This document shows positions 24,196 through 35,921 of a stretch of DNA of 64,000 nt, piece by piece. Each line of letters starts with the position of its first letter. The first letter of the stretch is position 1. The stretch covers positions 18,223,501 to 18,287,500 of the forward strand of contig NC_092650.1 of assembly GCF_032118995.1 (NCBI RefSeq). Direction: 5' to 3'. The stretch comes from Asterias amurensis. Its lineage: Eukaryota > Echinodermata > Asteroidea > Forcipulatida > Asteriidae. A program made the position numbers and the translations under genes. Below the pieces are notes generated by a model. It was not told the DNA's origin, did no database searches, and worked only from the letters and a program-made list of their open reading frames with translations.

Positions 24196-24568
24196 TTAAA
24201 GCCATTGGACCCTTTCGGTACAGAAAAAAAAAAAAGTTCACAGATTTACAAATAATTTACAGGGTTTACAGAAGGTAATGGTGAAAGACTTCTCTTGAAA
24301 TATTAGTCCATGAAATGCTTTACTTTTTGAGAAAACGGTAAAACAATATAAATTCTCGTTAACGAGAATTACGGATTTGTTATAAACACATGTCATGACA
24401 CGGCGAAACGCGCGAAAACAGGAGTGGGTTTTCCCGTTATTTTCTCCCGACTCCGATGTCCGATTGAGCCTAAATTTTCACAGGTTTGTTATTTTATATA
24501 TAAGTTGTGATACACGAAGTGTAGGACTTGGACAATACTGTTTACCGAAAGTGTATAATGGCTTTAAA
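24196..24568 (+). mobile_element. Family E element, full length
   Basis: It begins TTTAAAGCCATTGGACCCTT..CGGTA and ends TACCGAAAGTGTATAATGGC..TTTAA, so its ends are inverted repeats. The interior matches 11950-12282 and, inverted, 34711-34945. Confidence 0.7.
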
Positions 24569-24914
24569 GACACTGGACACTTCGACGACCGATTGAGCTC
24601 AAATTTTCACATTTTTTTAAAGCATATGTTGAGATACACCAAGTATCCATTGTCTTTAAACCGAAACCAGAATAGGCTATCTGCGCATGCAGTGCATAAT
24701 TGAGTGAAGTGTGCGCATACATGGTTTATGCTCGTGTGATGCTCGCGTGTGCATAGGACGTTCTTAGGGATTGGTCCGTTCATGTATTATTTGCCATGTA
24801 GAGACGATGACATCAAAGGGACCACTTTGTACAACAACCTGGACACACATTATTAATGTGGATGACAGAATCAGGCTATTCAAAGAGCTCTTCGGAATCA
24901 ACAAACCAGCAGCA

Positions 24915-27900
24915 ATGGTGTTTGTTGGTCTATTGTTTCTAGTACTCGCCCGTTGCCTTTATGCAGAGGCTTACGAGACGTGTCCCCTAAGAAACAACGA
25001 CGCCCCAAATCGGGACATGTACTTCAATAAATTCTCAGATCACGTTCTGCTGGGACACGGTTTCAGTGATTTTAAGGGCACTACTCGTTTGAAATGCGCC
25101 ATGAAGTGTCTTGCCGATACGCGTTGTTTTTCATTCCAATACACGGAGGCGGACACGGGGTGTGTCCTCAACGGGGCTTCAGCGTCGCGGTTCCCGCTCT
25201 CCCTTACTGCAGCGAACGGTACTTCGTACTACGGACCGGAAAAGGTAAGTCTTTTATCATTATTATTATTATTATTATTTTTTTTTTACATTGTCTGAAG
25301 AATCTAAGTTTTGAGTTAAATATAAAGGTTTAACTTTCTTTTGATAAAAAAAAAATGCTTTATACCATGACGATTTTGTGGACAAGCGGTGAAAGCACCG
25401 GGAATGAAGCTGCTCACGCACAAAAAAAGACCTAAGCAAAACAAAATTTGCTTATTACCAGAATAATTTTTCCAGGCAAAATGGTATCCTGCTCATTTCG
25501 ACTTAGCAAAACTTGCTAAGCAGTATTTTCTGCTTATCAAAGTAGCTCTATGTAAAATGGGCAGAGTGTGGGTTCGAGTCTTATATGACACTTGCACCAC
25601 TGATCAAGATAGTAAGAGCTGTAGTGCACGTCAAAGACCTATCATTCCAAACAAACTACGGTGTCATTGCAATTAGGTCTTAATACTTTGTAAGTTTTAA
25701 ACTCTGAACCAAGAGAATCAAGACGGCCACGAAGAAAGAATCACAACTGTGTAACACAATGGGATAATGTGTTTTTTGAATCGACCAACAGAGGACCGCG
25801 AGCGATACGCCTGTCAATTGAATTCCATTGTGTAGCGAAGAGTTATGTACATTGAGTAAGATTTGCGTGCAAAAGGGATATAGTGTTCTAATGTTTTCTG
25901 ATGTGGTTTTTAATTGTTTCATTGTAATCTCCTTACAACATGTAACTATTGTGTATGTCTCAAGATTTAAAATAATATAAATAAATAAATAAATAAACAA
26001 ATAGAGACCATCACATAGAGCGTGTGTTTGACATTTGAGAAGCTCCGGGTAAAAATATCTGACCCGTAAACAAGTCTCGGTGCTGTCATGTAATAATGCA
26101 CCTAATTCAAGCACCACCGTCGATTAGTAATTTGATGACTACGCTGTAAACACAAATTAGTCAAAACGACGTTAATTAGTCAATTTAGACATCACTTTGA
26201 CCGATAATCAAGTGCATATGATGTCCAATATGAAGAGCTAAACGTCGTTTTATTTTACGTAGAGCATCTCAGAACTCAAACTCAAAATAAGCCAGTGCAA
26301 TTTTTAAAGACACTGGACACTATTGGTAATTGTCAAAGACCAGTCTTCTCTCTTGGTGTATCTAAACATATGCATAAAATAAAAAACCTGTGAAAATTTG
26401 AGCTCAATTGGTCGTCGAAGTTGCGAGATATGAATGAAATAAAAAAAAACACCATTGTCACACGAAGTTGTGTGCTTTCAGATGCTTGATTTCGAGACCT
26501 CAAATTCTAAACCTGAGGTCTCGAAACCAAATTCGTGGAAAATGGCTTCTTTCTCGAAAACTACGTCACTCCATATGGAGCCGTTTCTCACAGCGTTTTA
26601 TACCATCAACCTCTACCCATTACTCGTTACCAAGTGAGGTTTTATGCTGATAATTATTTTGAGTAATTACTAGTAGTGTCCACTGCCTTTAAGTACGTCC
26701 TTAGGTTTCCCGCTTCCGGTAGCGTATAGAGAATAGCCAAGGGGGCGCACAACAAATAATTGCTAGTGCCCCAAGCTCCACCACCCCCTCTCAACGAAAA
26801 TTAAGAAAGGCAAAACAATATAGAAATCAGATGTTTGTTAAAACATATACAGAGGGGTTTCGGGTGGTGGTACACAAAACGATAATACTCACAGTGTCTA
26901 AACCATAAGTGAATTTGGGTTAAAACATTTCCCCCCAACAAAAAAAACATGTTATGACGTCATCGTGACGTCATCTTCAAAGTTTACAAGAACTTGCCAA
27001 TATCTAACAACCTTTCAAGTTTCAGTATGGTCGCACTCATACTACGGGAGTTATACGACTTCAAAGGGTGCACAATAACGTCATTGATCTGAAACCTCAC
27101 ACATTATGATGGCTGTCTGACGATCAACATGTTTGAAAATTTTGCAAGTGATTACAACAAACTTCTCCACATAAATTTTCAAACAAATGCAATTTAAACA
27201 GTTCCCAATCTGCCGATGACTGACTCGATATGCCTACCTGATATTGCAATTAAGTCGCCATTATTATTGCCTATTCTATCCCTGCTCATTTTTAGTGTAT
27301 TTTCACAGGCAATCATTTCCAAATCAAGCAAAATGTTGTTTCCAATTAATTCATTCATTTTCATAAAAAAACTTAATTTTTGTTTTCTGACTGCGTCCAA
27401 TCGATGAACTGAGGTACTTAATTAATCAGCCTTCAAGCTTTCTCTGTAGTCAAACCCCCCAATTTGTTTGGTTTTACTGATACCTTTCAACATGTTTGGG
27501 AAGTGATGAGTTGTTTTAAAGGCATGCATTAGACACTTTTGATGGTTTTACTTAAAAACAAGTGTTAGCATAAAAACAGACTTGGTTTCGAGCATTGAAT
27601 ATCTGTTGATAGTATAAAACATTGCTCCCTCTGAGCGTGGTTTTTGCGAAAGAGATAATTACATTTCTTAAAATAAAATAAGACTTCAGCTGAGGCATTT
27701 TATTATGCATCTGAAAGCACACACAGATGCAACAAAGGTGTATTTTCTTTCATTCTTGTGAATTTGATGACCAACTATTGAGCCCAAACGTTCACAGGTT
27801 CGTTATTTTATGCATTTTATTATGTTGGGACAAACAAAGTAAGAATACTGCCGTCGATTTCACAAAACTCTTCCTAACTTAAGACTAATCTTAGGACTTA

Positions 27901-28904
27901 GGACGAGTTCCAACCCTGCACTGTAGCATGCAGAGTGCAGACCTTTGGCAATTACCACACGTCATGTCCCCCGGTGCCTTTGGGTTGGAAAAAAAATTCC
28001 TCCGTGGAAAAAAAACCTCCTCAAAGTGATAATCAAAAGTTTACAGCAGTAAGGCGTAAAAAAAAACCTAAATAAAACAAAACTTTATGACCATCAGTGT
28101 CTTGAGCTGCTTTTAAAGAAAATTAATACAAATATTGCTTAAAGGCAGGGATACTAATGGTAATTGCTCAAAATAATTGTTAGCATAAAAACTTACTTTT
28201 TAGTGACCAATGGAGAGATGTTGATAGCATAAAACATTGTGAAAAACGGCTCCCTCTGAAGTAACGTCTTTATCGAGAAAGAAGTTATTTCTCACTATAA
28301 AAATTAATATTTCAGTTTGAGTTTGATTTAGAGACCTCAATGTTTGACTTTGAGGTATCGAATTCAAGCATCTGAAAGCACACAACTTCGCGTGACAAGT
28401 TTTTTGTTATAATATTTCCATTATTATCTCGCAACTTCGACGACAAGTTGAGTTAAAATTTTCACAGGTTTGTTATTTTGTGCATAGTTGAGACAAACCA
28501 AGTGTGATGAGAACACTGGTCTATGGCAGTTAGGTCTACAAAAGGTGTCCCGTGTCTTTAATACTTTTTTTTGCTTAGCAGAAATGAGCAGACACAATGG
28601 CATCCGTTTCCACTGAGTTGAACTGACTTTCAATGTTGTTTTTATTATTGCACTAAAGGGACCATTATTGGAAAAAGGTGGAGCACAAAACCGAATTCTA
28701 TCTTGGAGACCTACTAGTACTAGTTAAATTAAGGATGGGCCATATTATTGGTCAAGCAGTGTATAACTTTACCATTTCTTATCCTACAGACCTCCTTCGT
28801 TTGGAAGCTTCTGCAACTGGCTTCTGAATACCCAGGTACGTCTAGTTGGGTGGTTTGTTTGTCTTTTTTTGTTTGTTTGTTTGTTTGTTTGTTTGTTTGT
28901 TTGT

Positions 28905-28941
<37 letters not shown>

Positions 28942-29020
28942 AGCTTGCTTGCTTGCTTGCTAGCTTGCTTGCTTGCTAGCTTGCTTGCTAGCTTGCTTGC
29001 TTGCTTGCTTGATTGCTTGA

Positions 29021-29069
<49 letters not shown>

Positions 29070-29080
29070 AGCTTGATTGA

Positions 29081-29121
<41 letters not shown>

Positions 29122-30819
29122 CGCTCGCTCGTTTGTTTGTTTGTTTGTTTGTTTGTTTGTTTGTTTGTTTGTTTGTTTGTTTGTTTGTTTGTTTGTTTGT
29201 TTGTTTGTTTGTTTGTTTGTTTGTTTGTTTGCGAGACCAGAAGCGCTTTGACATTTGGACTGTGATAAAGCGCTATATAAAAATCCTTTTTTACAGTGCT
29301 TCAATGACATAATCTGATTTTTCACTAGAATATTGCACGAACGCGACGCACAATGTACATATGCAAGAAACAAAGTGTACTACATGTACACCCATAGGGT
29401 CAATGTACTGTAACCATAGAAACAACGGCGTTTTTGTTCCTAAACATCATAGACACGTACATGGGGGGGGGGGGTTTGGAATATGTTGACTGCTGTGGTT
29501 TAAACATAGAGCAAGGACCATATTTAACACCACGACTGTGGCCCCCAGATCCTTTTCTTTTCTTTTGGATTAACTTAAAAAAAAAACTCCCCATGATTTG
29601 GTGTGTACGTGAAGCTGCAGGCGATACGGCGCGCTCATAAGCCAGTTTGAGATATGGTGAACACATTCATAATGACACTAATTAGTTTGGGTTACATTTT
29701 GTCTGTATACAGCGCAATCCTGTGGACCTTATCATGGTGCAGCCATCTTGAATTTCTCCCATTGATATCAATGTTACCAAACCGAGGCTGGAAGAACAAA
29801 CTAGTCTGGTTCCTAATTGCAAGATGATTATTAACATTCATTATTGTTATTCGATACGAGGAACATGACCAAGATGAAGGCAGCATGAAAGGTCTATCCG
29901 TCACCTCAAAAATGGGCTAATGGTGTAGGGAGGCTGTGAAATAATCGAGGTTCACCCTTGGAGTCACATAGCGCTCGGGGCAGTCAATTTAAATAAAGAA
30001 AACATTCTTGTTTGTTTTGTGAATGGTTTTCTGTCAAAAATGACAAAAGTGCACTTATTTTTATTATAAAATGAATACATGTAATTAATGCTTTCACTTT
30101 GTACAGTGGTGAGAGAGAGGGAGTATTTCATTCAACTCGGCTACGACTCCTTGACTCAATAATCCATCTTTCAACTTAAATTATTATCAATTGATTTCAG
30201 AAACACGGAGCCCCTAAACGCATAAACAATCGTTTGTAAAAATTTGTTTCCCTGTGTTTGTCTGAAAGGTCTGCCAGGTCTGACCGATTGCACCTATCCA
30301 TCTCCGGCCTCAGCTGAATCCGAGTGCCTGAGGTTTGGTCAGCATCTCTGCGACTCGTCGGAGCTACAGCAAGCCTTCAACGCGGGCTACTACCATGTGG
30401 TGTCCATAACAAACAGGTTCTGGTACGCCGTGCCGTCCGGTAGCGTCATCATGGGGTCTAGAGGTCTCGCCTTCTACGATGATCTACCAAGCCCGGTCAT
30501 TACGACAGATTTCTACCCGTCCGCCGACCGCGACGCGATGACGAAGGCCTGCTGTGCCTTCCAGGCTCACCCCTGCACACTGGCGGAGCTGAAAGCAGCT
30601 TATCTGAGCGGGTATCGTCAAACAGATACTTGGTGGCTCGCATTCGCCGTGCCTGGACGCGACGTGAAGCTATTCACCGATGGGTGCGGTACGTACAGTG
30701 GTAGTGAGTGTTACGAGGGTGTGGTTGCTAACACTCCGAGGCCATCCGAAACCGCCAAAGTGATCTGTTGCCCGTTCTGTGGAGGTTTACCCGGCCTGTG
30801 CTGCCCTGCTGCTAACTAA
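24915..30819 (+). CDS. Secreted PAN/apple protein with two Cys modules, copy 2
   Basis: Three exons: 24915-25244, 28790-28835 and 30269-30819. These have the same exon lengths (330, 46, 551), phases and total (308 residues) as copy 1. Start chosen at 24915 as in copy 1, directly before the signal peptide; longer in-frame ATGs exist upstream from 24771. All cysteines of copy 1 are kept. Changes cluster in the exposed parts: PAN domain (for example DAPNRDMYFNKF for DAQNRDMSFDKF), module 1 (LAFYDDLPS for LAYSEDLPS) and the C-terminal part of module 2. There is one single-residue deletion and one insertion. A likely poly(A) signal, AATAAA, is at 31179-31184. Role is inferred only: extracellular, disulphide-rich, possibly ligand-binding or matrix/immune. 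Both copies are intact, so neither looks like a pseudogene. Confidence 0.8.
26304..26692 (+). mobile_element. Family A element, full length
   Basis: It starts TTAAAGACACTGGACACTAT and ends AGTAGTGTCCACTGCCTTTAA. The central hairpin is intact except for one arm mismatch. It is absent from the matching position of copy 1, so it inserted after duplication or was lost there. Confidence 0.8.
27516..27981 (-). mobile_element. Diverged family A element with nested family C fragment
   Basis: This is the counterpart of 19255-19633, but about 70 bases of family C sequence ('gtcgatttcacaaaactc..cttaggactt') are inserted at about 27852-27920. Because copy 1 lacks this insert, the insertion is younger than the gene duplication. 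Confidence 0.6.
28139..28561 (-). mobile_element. Family A element, minus orientation
   Basis: Counterpart of 19736-20127. It has a longer centre containing 'attaatatttcagtttgagt' between the hairpin arm and the TTCTC stretch. Confidence 0.7.
28853..29231. repeat. Long TTTG/TTGC microsatellite, copy 2
   Basis: About 380 bases of 4-base-period repeat: TTTG, then TTGC with scattered TAGC and TGAT variants, then pure TTTG. It starts 18 bases after the exon 2 donor of copy 2. Long apparent proteins on both strands (CLLA or KQTN repeats) come only from the period and are not genes. Confidence 0.95.
29232..30268 (+). other. Intron 2 of copy 2, rest
   Basis: From about 30006 the sequence matches intron 2 of copy 1 (from about 20526). 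29232-30005 is extra, with a poly-G run near 29463-29473, and contains no recognisable gene. Confidence 0.5.
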
Positions 30820-31018
30820 GAGGGCAGCTATAGGGTGAATGAGTCAAAAAGAAGTTGCCGAGATTTCATGATTTACCTATAAAATACAAAATAACAACTG
30901 ACACTCAAAACAGCAGGCACATACATATCATACGCATTCTTTCCTGCTTATGTGAAGAAAAAATAGAATGCAATAACTTAGGGAATAATAGGGTAGCTAC
31001 TAGTTCTTTCACGTTCGT

Positions 31019-31398
31019 TTAACCCTGTAGTCCCTGCACCGCCCAAGTTTGCTGAAAACTAATATTTCAAGATTCTTGCAGTTAATTACTGGAATCGTAG
31101 TTCAAATTTTAAAAGATAGCCACAGCTTAAATTTTATGTACAAGGCGTGAGTTTTCGACAATATTATCATGGATGATGAATAAATACAGTTTCCTTTGTG
31201 TTAACTAATGAGCGTTTTGTTGGGGTAAGAGTTAAATAATTTCATCATCATTAGCTTCATTAGCTTAATAATGACTGTCGAGGATTCTTTTGACGTTCCT
31301 TTTTTTTCTTTCTACAAACACAAGCTAGCAAGGTTTCCTCCTACCACATACAGTATATCGATAGGTGGCTGGGCGGTCCAGTGGCTAAATGGTTAAAA
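31019..31398 (+). repeat. ~380-bp segment, first of two direct copies
   Basis: The stretch 'aaccctgtagtccctgcacc' to 'ccagtggctaaatggttaaa' is repeated at 32434-32796 with few differences. It includes the AATAAA at 31179 that could end the copy 2 transcript. Confidence 0.85.
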
Positions 31399-31720
31399 CA
31401 TTCATGGTCGAATTGCCGTGTGATATGAAGGCCCGAGCCGAATCATGACCCATAAATTGACCAAACTAAATCAGAATAAGAGCCATATTGAACTAGTTTC
31501 CGGGTAAGACACCCCCCCCCCACACACACCTGACCGGAAAGTGGGTCAGTTCCCTGAAACCCGGGCTCCTGATCAGTTTTGTCCGGACTATGGGTGATTT
31601 TACGTGCGTTACACAACACACGGGACCTACAGCTTAACGTCCCATCCGAAGGACACAGCAATAAGTGCCTTGCTTTAGAGGGAAAGTGTGCCTTTGGTAT
31701 TTTGGAACCGTTTGATTGTT
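31365..31720 (+). mobile_element. SINE-like element
   Basis: The head 'cggtccagtggctaaatggttaaa' resembles a tRNA-type A box region. Further on, 'cgtcccatccgaaggacacagcaataagtgccttgc' is a phrase common in invertebrate SINEs. The assignment rests on phrase recognition only. Confidence 0.4.
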
Positions 31721-32014
31721 TCACTTTTATTGTTATAAATGTATAGATATAAATTAACCTGTAAAAATGTCATTCAAAAATATTGCCGCGCTTTTGAGGA
31801 TCGCCGAAATTCCGGAGCGATTATGTCTACGAAGGAAAAATAATCGGTAATTAAGAATACACAAACTGAGAAACGTAACAGTCAGTGACGTCTCTCATAT
31901 CCAAATCGCGGGGATAACAACTGAATATATATTTGTCCATAACCACATTACTTCAAAGTGAAATGATGTTTCTAAAAAAAATGCTTCATAATACTATAGA
32001 AAGCTGTTGAATGC

Positions 32015-32345
32015 TTTAAAGGCAGTGGACACTATTGGTAATTACTCAAAATAACTTTTAGCATAAAAACTTGATAACGAGTAATAGGGAGCTGTTGATA
32101 GTATAAAACATTGTGAGAAACGGCTCCCTCTGAAGTCATAGTTTTCGAGAACGAAGCTATTTTCCACGAATTTGATTTCGATACATCAGAATTAGATTTT
32201 GAGGTCTCAAAATCAAGCATCTGAAAGCACACAACTTCGTGTGACAAGGGTGTTTTTTCTTTCATTGTTATCTCGCGATTTCGACGATCAATTGAGCTCA
32301 AGTTTTCCCAGGTTTGTTATTTTATGCATATGTTGAGATACACGA
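32015..32345 (-). mobile_element. Family A element, truncated
   Basis: It starts TTAAAGGCAGTGGACACTAT and ends early near TTGAGATACACGAG, lacking the second terminal repeat. Confidence 0.75.
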
Positions 32346-32433
32346 GATTTCCCGTTAAATAGAATAAACGCGCTGTTGATGGTGGCTGCTCATTAGTTTG
32401 CCGAAAATGAGTGGGAAACCTAAATATGTAGGT

Positions 32434-32796
32434 TTTAACCCTCTAGTCCCTGCACCGCCCGAGTTGAAAACTAATACTTCAAGATTCTTGCAGTTAATTA
32501 CTGGAATCGTAGTTCAAATTTTAAAAGATAGCCACAGCTTAAATTTTATGCACAAGGCGTGAGTTTTCGACAATATTATCATGAATGATGAATAAATACA
32601 GTTTCCTTTGTGTTAACTAATGAGCGTCTTGTTGGGGTAAGAGCTAAATTATTTCACCGTCATTAGCTTAATAATGACTATCGAGGATTCTTTTGATGTT
32701 CCTTTTTTTCTACAAACACAACCTAGCAAGGTTTCCTCCTACAACATACAGTATATCGATAGGCGGCTGGGCGGTCCAGTGGCTAAATGGTTAAAG
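32434..32796 (+). repeat. ~380-bp segment, second direct copy
   Basis: Near-identical to 31019-31398, about 1.4 kb away and in the same orientation. It also contains a GAATAAATACAG signal. The following sequence differs, so the duplicated block ends within the 'ctaaatggttaaa' phrase. Confidence 0.85.
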
Positions 32797-33573
32797 ACCA
32801 ACTATCCTCACTTGTCTTTCCGAACATAAAACAATTACGTATAAAGAAACAAGCCTGTTCATATTTTGGCTTAATATTGGTCATCGAATTTGTAAGAAAA
32901 TATTTGGAATAAAACATTATTGTGTATATAGAATTGTGTGCTTTCAGATGCCTGAGAAAGAAAAAGCCTCATTAATGCCTGAAGCCTTTCTCATCTTCAA
33001 TTTTTGTGTGTGAAAAGTAGCCCTATATTAAACATTTCAAAGGGTGGAGTTTTTATTATTTTATCCAAACATGTGCACAGGCACAAGACAAGACAGTGAA
33101 AACGTTGACTCAGTTGGTCATCGGAGTTGCAGGAGAATAATAATGAAGTAAAAAACACCCTTGTGCACAAATCTGTGTGCTTTCAGATGCCTATATCAGG
33201 CCTAAATATTTGAGTGATACCTTACCTCTTTCTCAAAAAATACATGTTACTAAAAAAGTTAACAAACCTGAGAACGTTAATTGAACTCAATTGGTCGTCG
33301 AAGTTGCGAGAGAATAATGGAAGAAAAAACACCCCTGTGATGGCACAGGTTGAATATGCTTTCAGTTGCTTTGAATTCGATACCCTAGCTGAGGTCTCGA
33401 ATTCAACTCAAATATTTGAGTGAGAAATTACTTCTTTCTCAAAAACTATGTTACTTCAGAGGGAGCCGTATATTTTATGCAATCAACAGCTCCCCATTGC
33501 TCGTTACCAAGTAAGTTTTTATGCCTAACAATTATTATTTGGAGTAATTACCAATAGTGTCCAGTGCCTTTAA
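32797..33573 (+). mobile_element. Nested or tandem partial family A elements
   Basis: The 'cagttggtcatcggagttgc' phrase occurs at about 33109 and its relative 'caattggtcgtcgaagttgc' at about 33289, so at least two partial copies are joined. The last ends AGTGTCCAGTGCCTTTAAA at about 33573. Confidence 0.6.
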
Positions 33574-34112
33574 ATTACAGTGTACATCCGTGGTAATATT
33601 TAAGATATAATTATTCACAGTTCTATAACCAGACCTTTAATTTATAAAGGCATTCATGGTCGAAAAGCTTCCTATATAGCTTTTAGGCATGATTAATCTT
33701 AAGAGTCCAAAATTAGAGATGCATAAACAAACTGTGTTTTTTTCCCTATTAAATACCAATAATACCTTATGTGAAGCACACACGATCGCTTTCAAGGTCT
33801 TTAGTGAAGCACTGTGAACAATTCGGCGTAATAAGGCTTGCTATGTTTAGTGGTTATTCAATGGGCTTAATGCAAAATGGTACAACAACAAAAAGACTGG
33901 TAATGCACATTAACTATTAATTAAGCTTTCAAAAATAGATTTAAAAGTTTTAATAATGAAATGAACTTCCTGGTCAACATATAGAAGGTTATCCTGATAA
34001 AATAAACCAGAATTTTCCTCAGATATTACTTAACGAAGTTCTGTAGTAATTTGAAACCACAATGGGAAAAACTGGGAATAAGTTTTTGGGGTTTAAACGA
34101 AGTTTGTCTTTG
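33574..34112. other. Intergenic, no gene seen
   Basis: AT-rich. No supported exon on either strand. Confidence 0.4.
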
Positions 34113-34180
34113 GAGAGCGGGATTGAACCAACGACCTCTGGATTAACGTAATGGCGCTCTACAAACTGAGCTATCTAGCC
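34113..34180 (-). mobile_element. tRNA-Asn-like SINE head
   Basis: On the minus strand the sequence reads GGGCTAGATAGCTCAGTTTG.. (A box-like) and ends GGTCGTTGGTTCAATCCCGC (B box). The anticodon-loop position reads ACGTTAA with a GTT anticodon. The acceptor ends do not pair, so it is a tRNA-derived repeat rather than a working tRNA gene. A more decayed copy is at 63835-63905. Confidence 0.55.
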
Positions 34181-34210
34181 CTATATGTTGGCTGTCAATT
34201 ATCCCAACAA

Positions 34211-34505
34211 ATATAAAGACACTGGACACTATTGGTAATGGTCAAGGACCAGTCTTCTCACTTGCTGTATCGAGCATATGCATAAAATAACAAACCTGTG
34301 AAAGTTTGAGTCGTCGAAGAAAAAACACCCTCGTCACACGAAGTTGTATGCTTTCAGATGCTTGATTTCGAGACCTTAAATTCTAAAACTGAGGTATCGA
34401 AATCAAATTCGTGGAAAATTACTTCTTTCTCAAAAACTACGTTACTTCAGAGGGAGCCGTTTCTCACATGCAATGTTTTATACCATCAACAGCTCCCCAT
34501 TACCC
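34211..34505 (+). mobile_element. Family A element, 3' truncated
   Basis: It starts ATAAAGACACTGGACACTAT, keeps the central hairpin, and stops in 'catcaacagctccccattac', followed by a short CCCATTA repeat. Confidence 0.7.
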
Positions 34506-34710
34506 CATTACCCCATTACGAGGCACCACCAGTCGGTTGGTGGCGCTGTTGCCTGCTTCGGCCACTGGATGGTGGTTTCGTATAGATATTACTGTCTATA
34601 TATTTTACAGTGTCGGAGCACTAATTTATTTTGTGAGAATTATGTTCTTAGCAATGTGATACAAAATTTGATATTTTGAAAAACTTAACCTGTGTCAATC
34701 TGGAAACTGT

Positions 34711-34945
34711 TTAAAGCATTATTGTCCATAGGCTCACACTTCGTGTATCAAAACTTTTAATAAAATAACAAACCTGTGAAAATTTAGGCTCAATCGGTCA
34801 TCGGAGTTGGGAGAAAATAACGGGAAAATTATTCATGAAATAATATCAAGAGAAGTCTTTCACCATTTACCTTCTGTAAACCCTGTAAGTTATTTGTAAA
34901 TCTGTGAACTTTTTTTTCTGTTCCGAAAGTGTATAATGGCTTTAA
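34711..34945 (-). mobile_element. Family E element, inverted
   Basis: 'tcggagttgggagaaaataa' and 'taccttctgtaaaccctgta' are the inverse of 24196-24568 phrases. The right end reads CCGAAAGTGTATAATGGCTTT. Confidence 0.6.
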
Positions 34946-35921
34946 AGACATTGGACACTATTTTTATTTATTTTTTTGTGCACTTAAATTGCCAATAGAT
35001 TAAAGACCTCGTGAAAGTGGGGACAAATTACAAAAAATTACAAGTCTGTTGTCTTATGTTTAAATGGTATAAAAATGTCATTTTATTTGAATCAGATACT
35101 CTCTCAGACCGAAATTTGAGACATCATCGGACATCCAAAACAAAATTATGTGGTCTGTACATTCCAAAGACGAATAATGTTTATTAAAAAATATAAACTA
35201 ATTTATGATCGTGGAGTCCTTTCTTAAACGTAATATTTTAAGTAATTTAAATGCACTCCTTTTTGGTAATAATTGTCATCGAGCAGTATTTTTTCTTGGT
35301 GTATCTCAACGTGTATATAAACATAACAAACAAAGTTATAATGAGAAAATGTTGGTCATCAAAGCAAGAAATTAATGGGAAAAAAATACATTATACAGTT
35401 ACTGTGTGCTTTCAGCTACCTTAAAAGGAAGTTCTTGTTTATTATAGTGATGTTTGGTTATTTAAACACAGGATATGGAATTTCATGTTTTTTACAATTA
35501 TGAATTTTAGAATAATAAATAAAATTAATGAGGACAACTTGGGCTTAATCCGCCGTGTGAATTTTCAGTGTTTGAACACATTTTCCTTGTCGATATTTTG
35601 TATGTGAATGGCGCGTTACCCGTACCGATCCTGTATCATACATACATTTTATTTTGACAAAATACAATTTTATTTGTTTTCTCAATTAGGAAAAAGACTA
35701 GTCATAACTTAATTTAATATAAGAATACTTATCAACAAAAGCTTGTTTACATTTCAAGAAGAATGCCTCATTATTGTACCGTAACATAATGAAAACATTC
35801 AAGCTATTTGTTGCTAACTGCACCATTTCTCCTCTTGAAATGGCAGTGTAACTTTCAAACAAACACTTTCTTAAATGTAAATTTGGGGACAGGAAAAACA
35901 AAAGGCAACTATAACGTTAAA
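34946..35921. other. Intergenic plus FoxH-like 3' UTR
   Basis: No other gene is seen. On the minus strand two AATAAA signals (35669-35674 and 35648-35653) lie about 250-275 bases after the forkhead stop codon and are good candidates for its poly(A) signal. Confidence 0.5.

Larger units (their letters stand above)
25245..28789 (+). other. Intron 1 of copy 2
   Basis: Homologous at both ends to intron 1 of copy 1. The middle differs: here 25680-26790 holds an ATTT-rich stretch (about 25970-26000) and a family A element. The copy 1 tandem array is missing. Confidence 0.65.

Noticed and set aside
26455..26650. Recurring ~60-residue frames in family A elements (FETSNSK..SNSWKITSFSKTT)
   Set aside because: The same peptide recurs only because the element is repeated; frames break in many copies, and it resembles no transposase.
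28853..29231. CRISPR or other prokaryotic repeat array
   Set aside because: No spacers; simple tetranucleotide repeat in a eukaryotic intron.
28846..29373. Long Cys-Leu-Ala or Lys-Gln-Thr-Asn repeat proteins on both strands
   Set aside because: They are the reading of a 4-base microsatellite, which stays open in all frames; there is no start context and no unique sequence.
34113..34180. Functional tRNA-Asn gene
   Set aside because: The acceptor stem does not pair and the loop position 33 base is atypical; a tRNA-derived SINE fits better.
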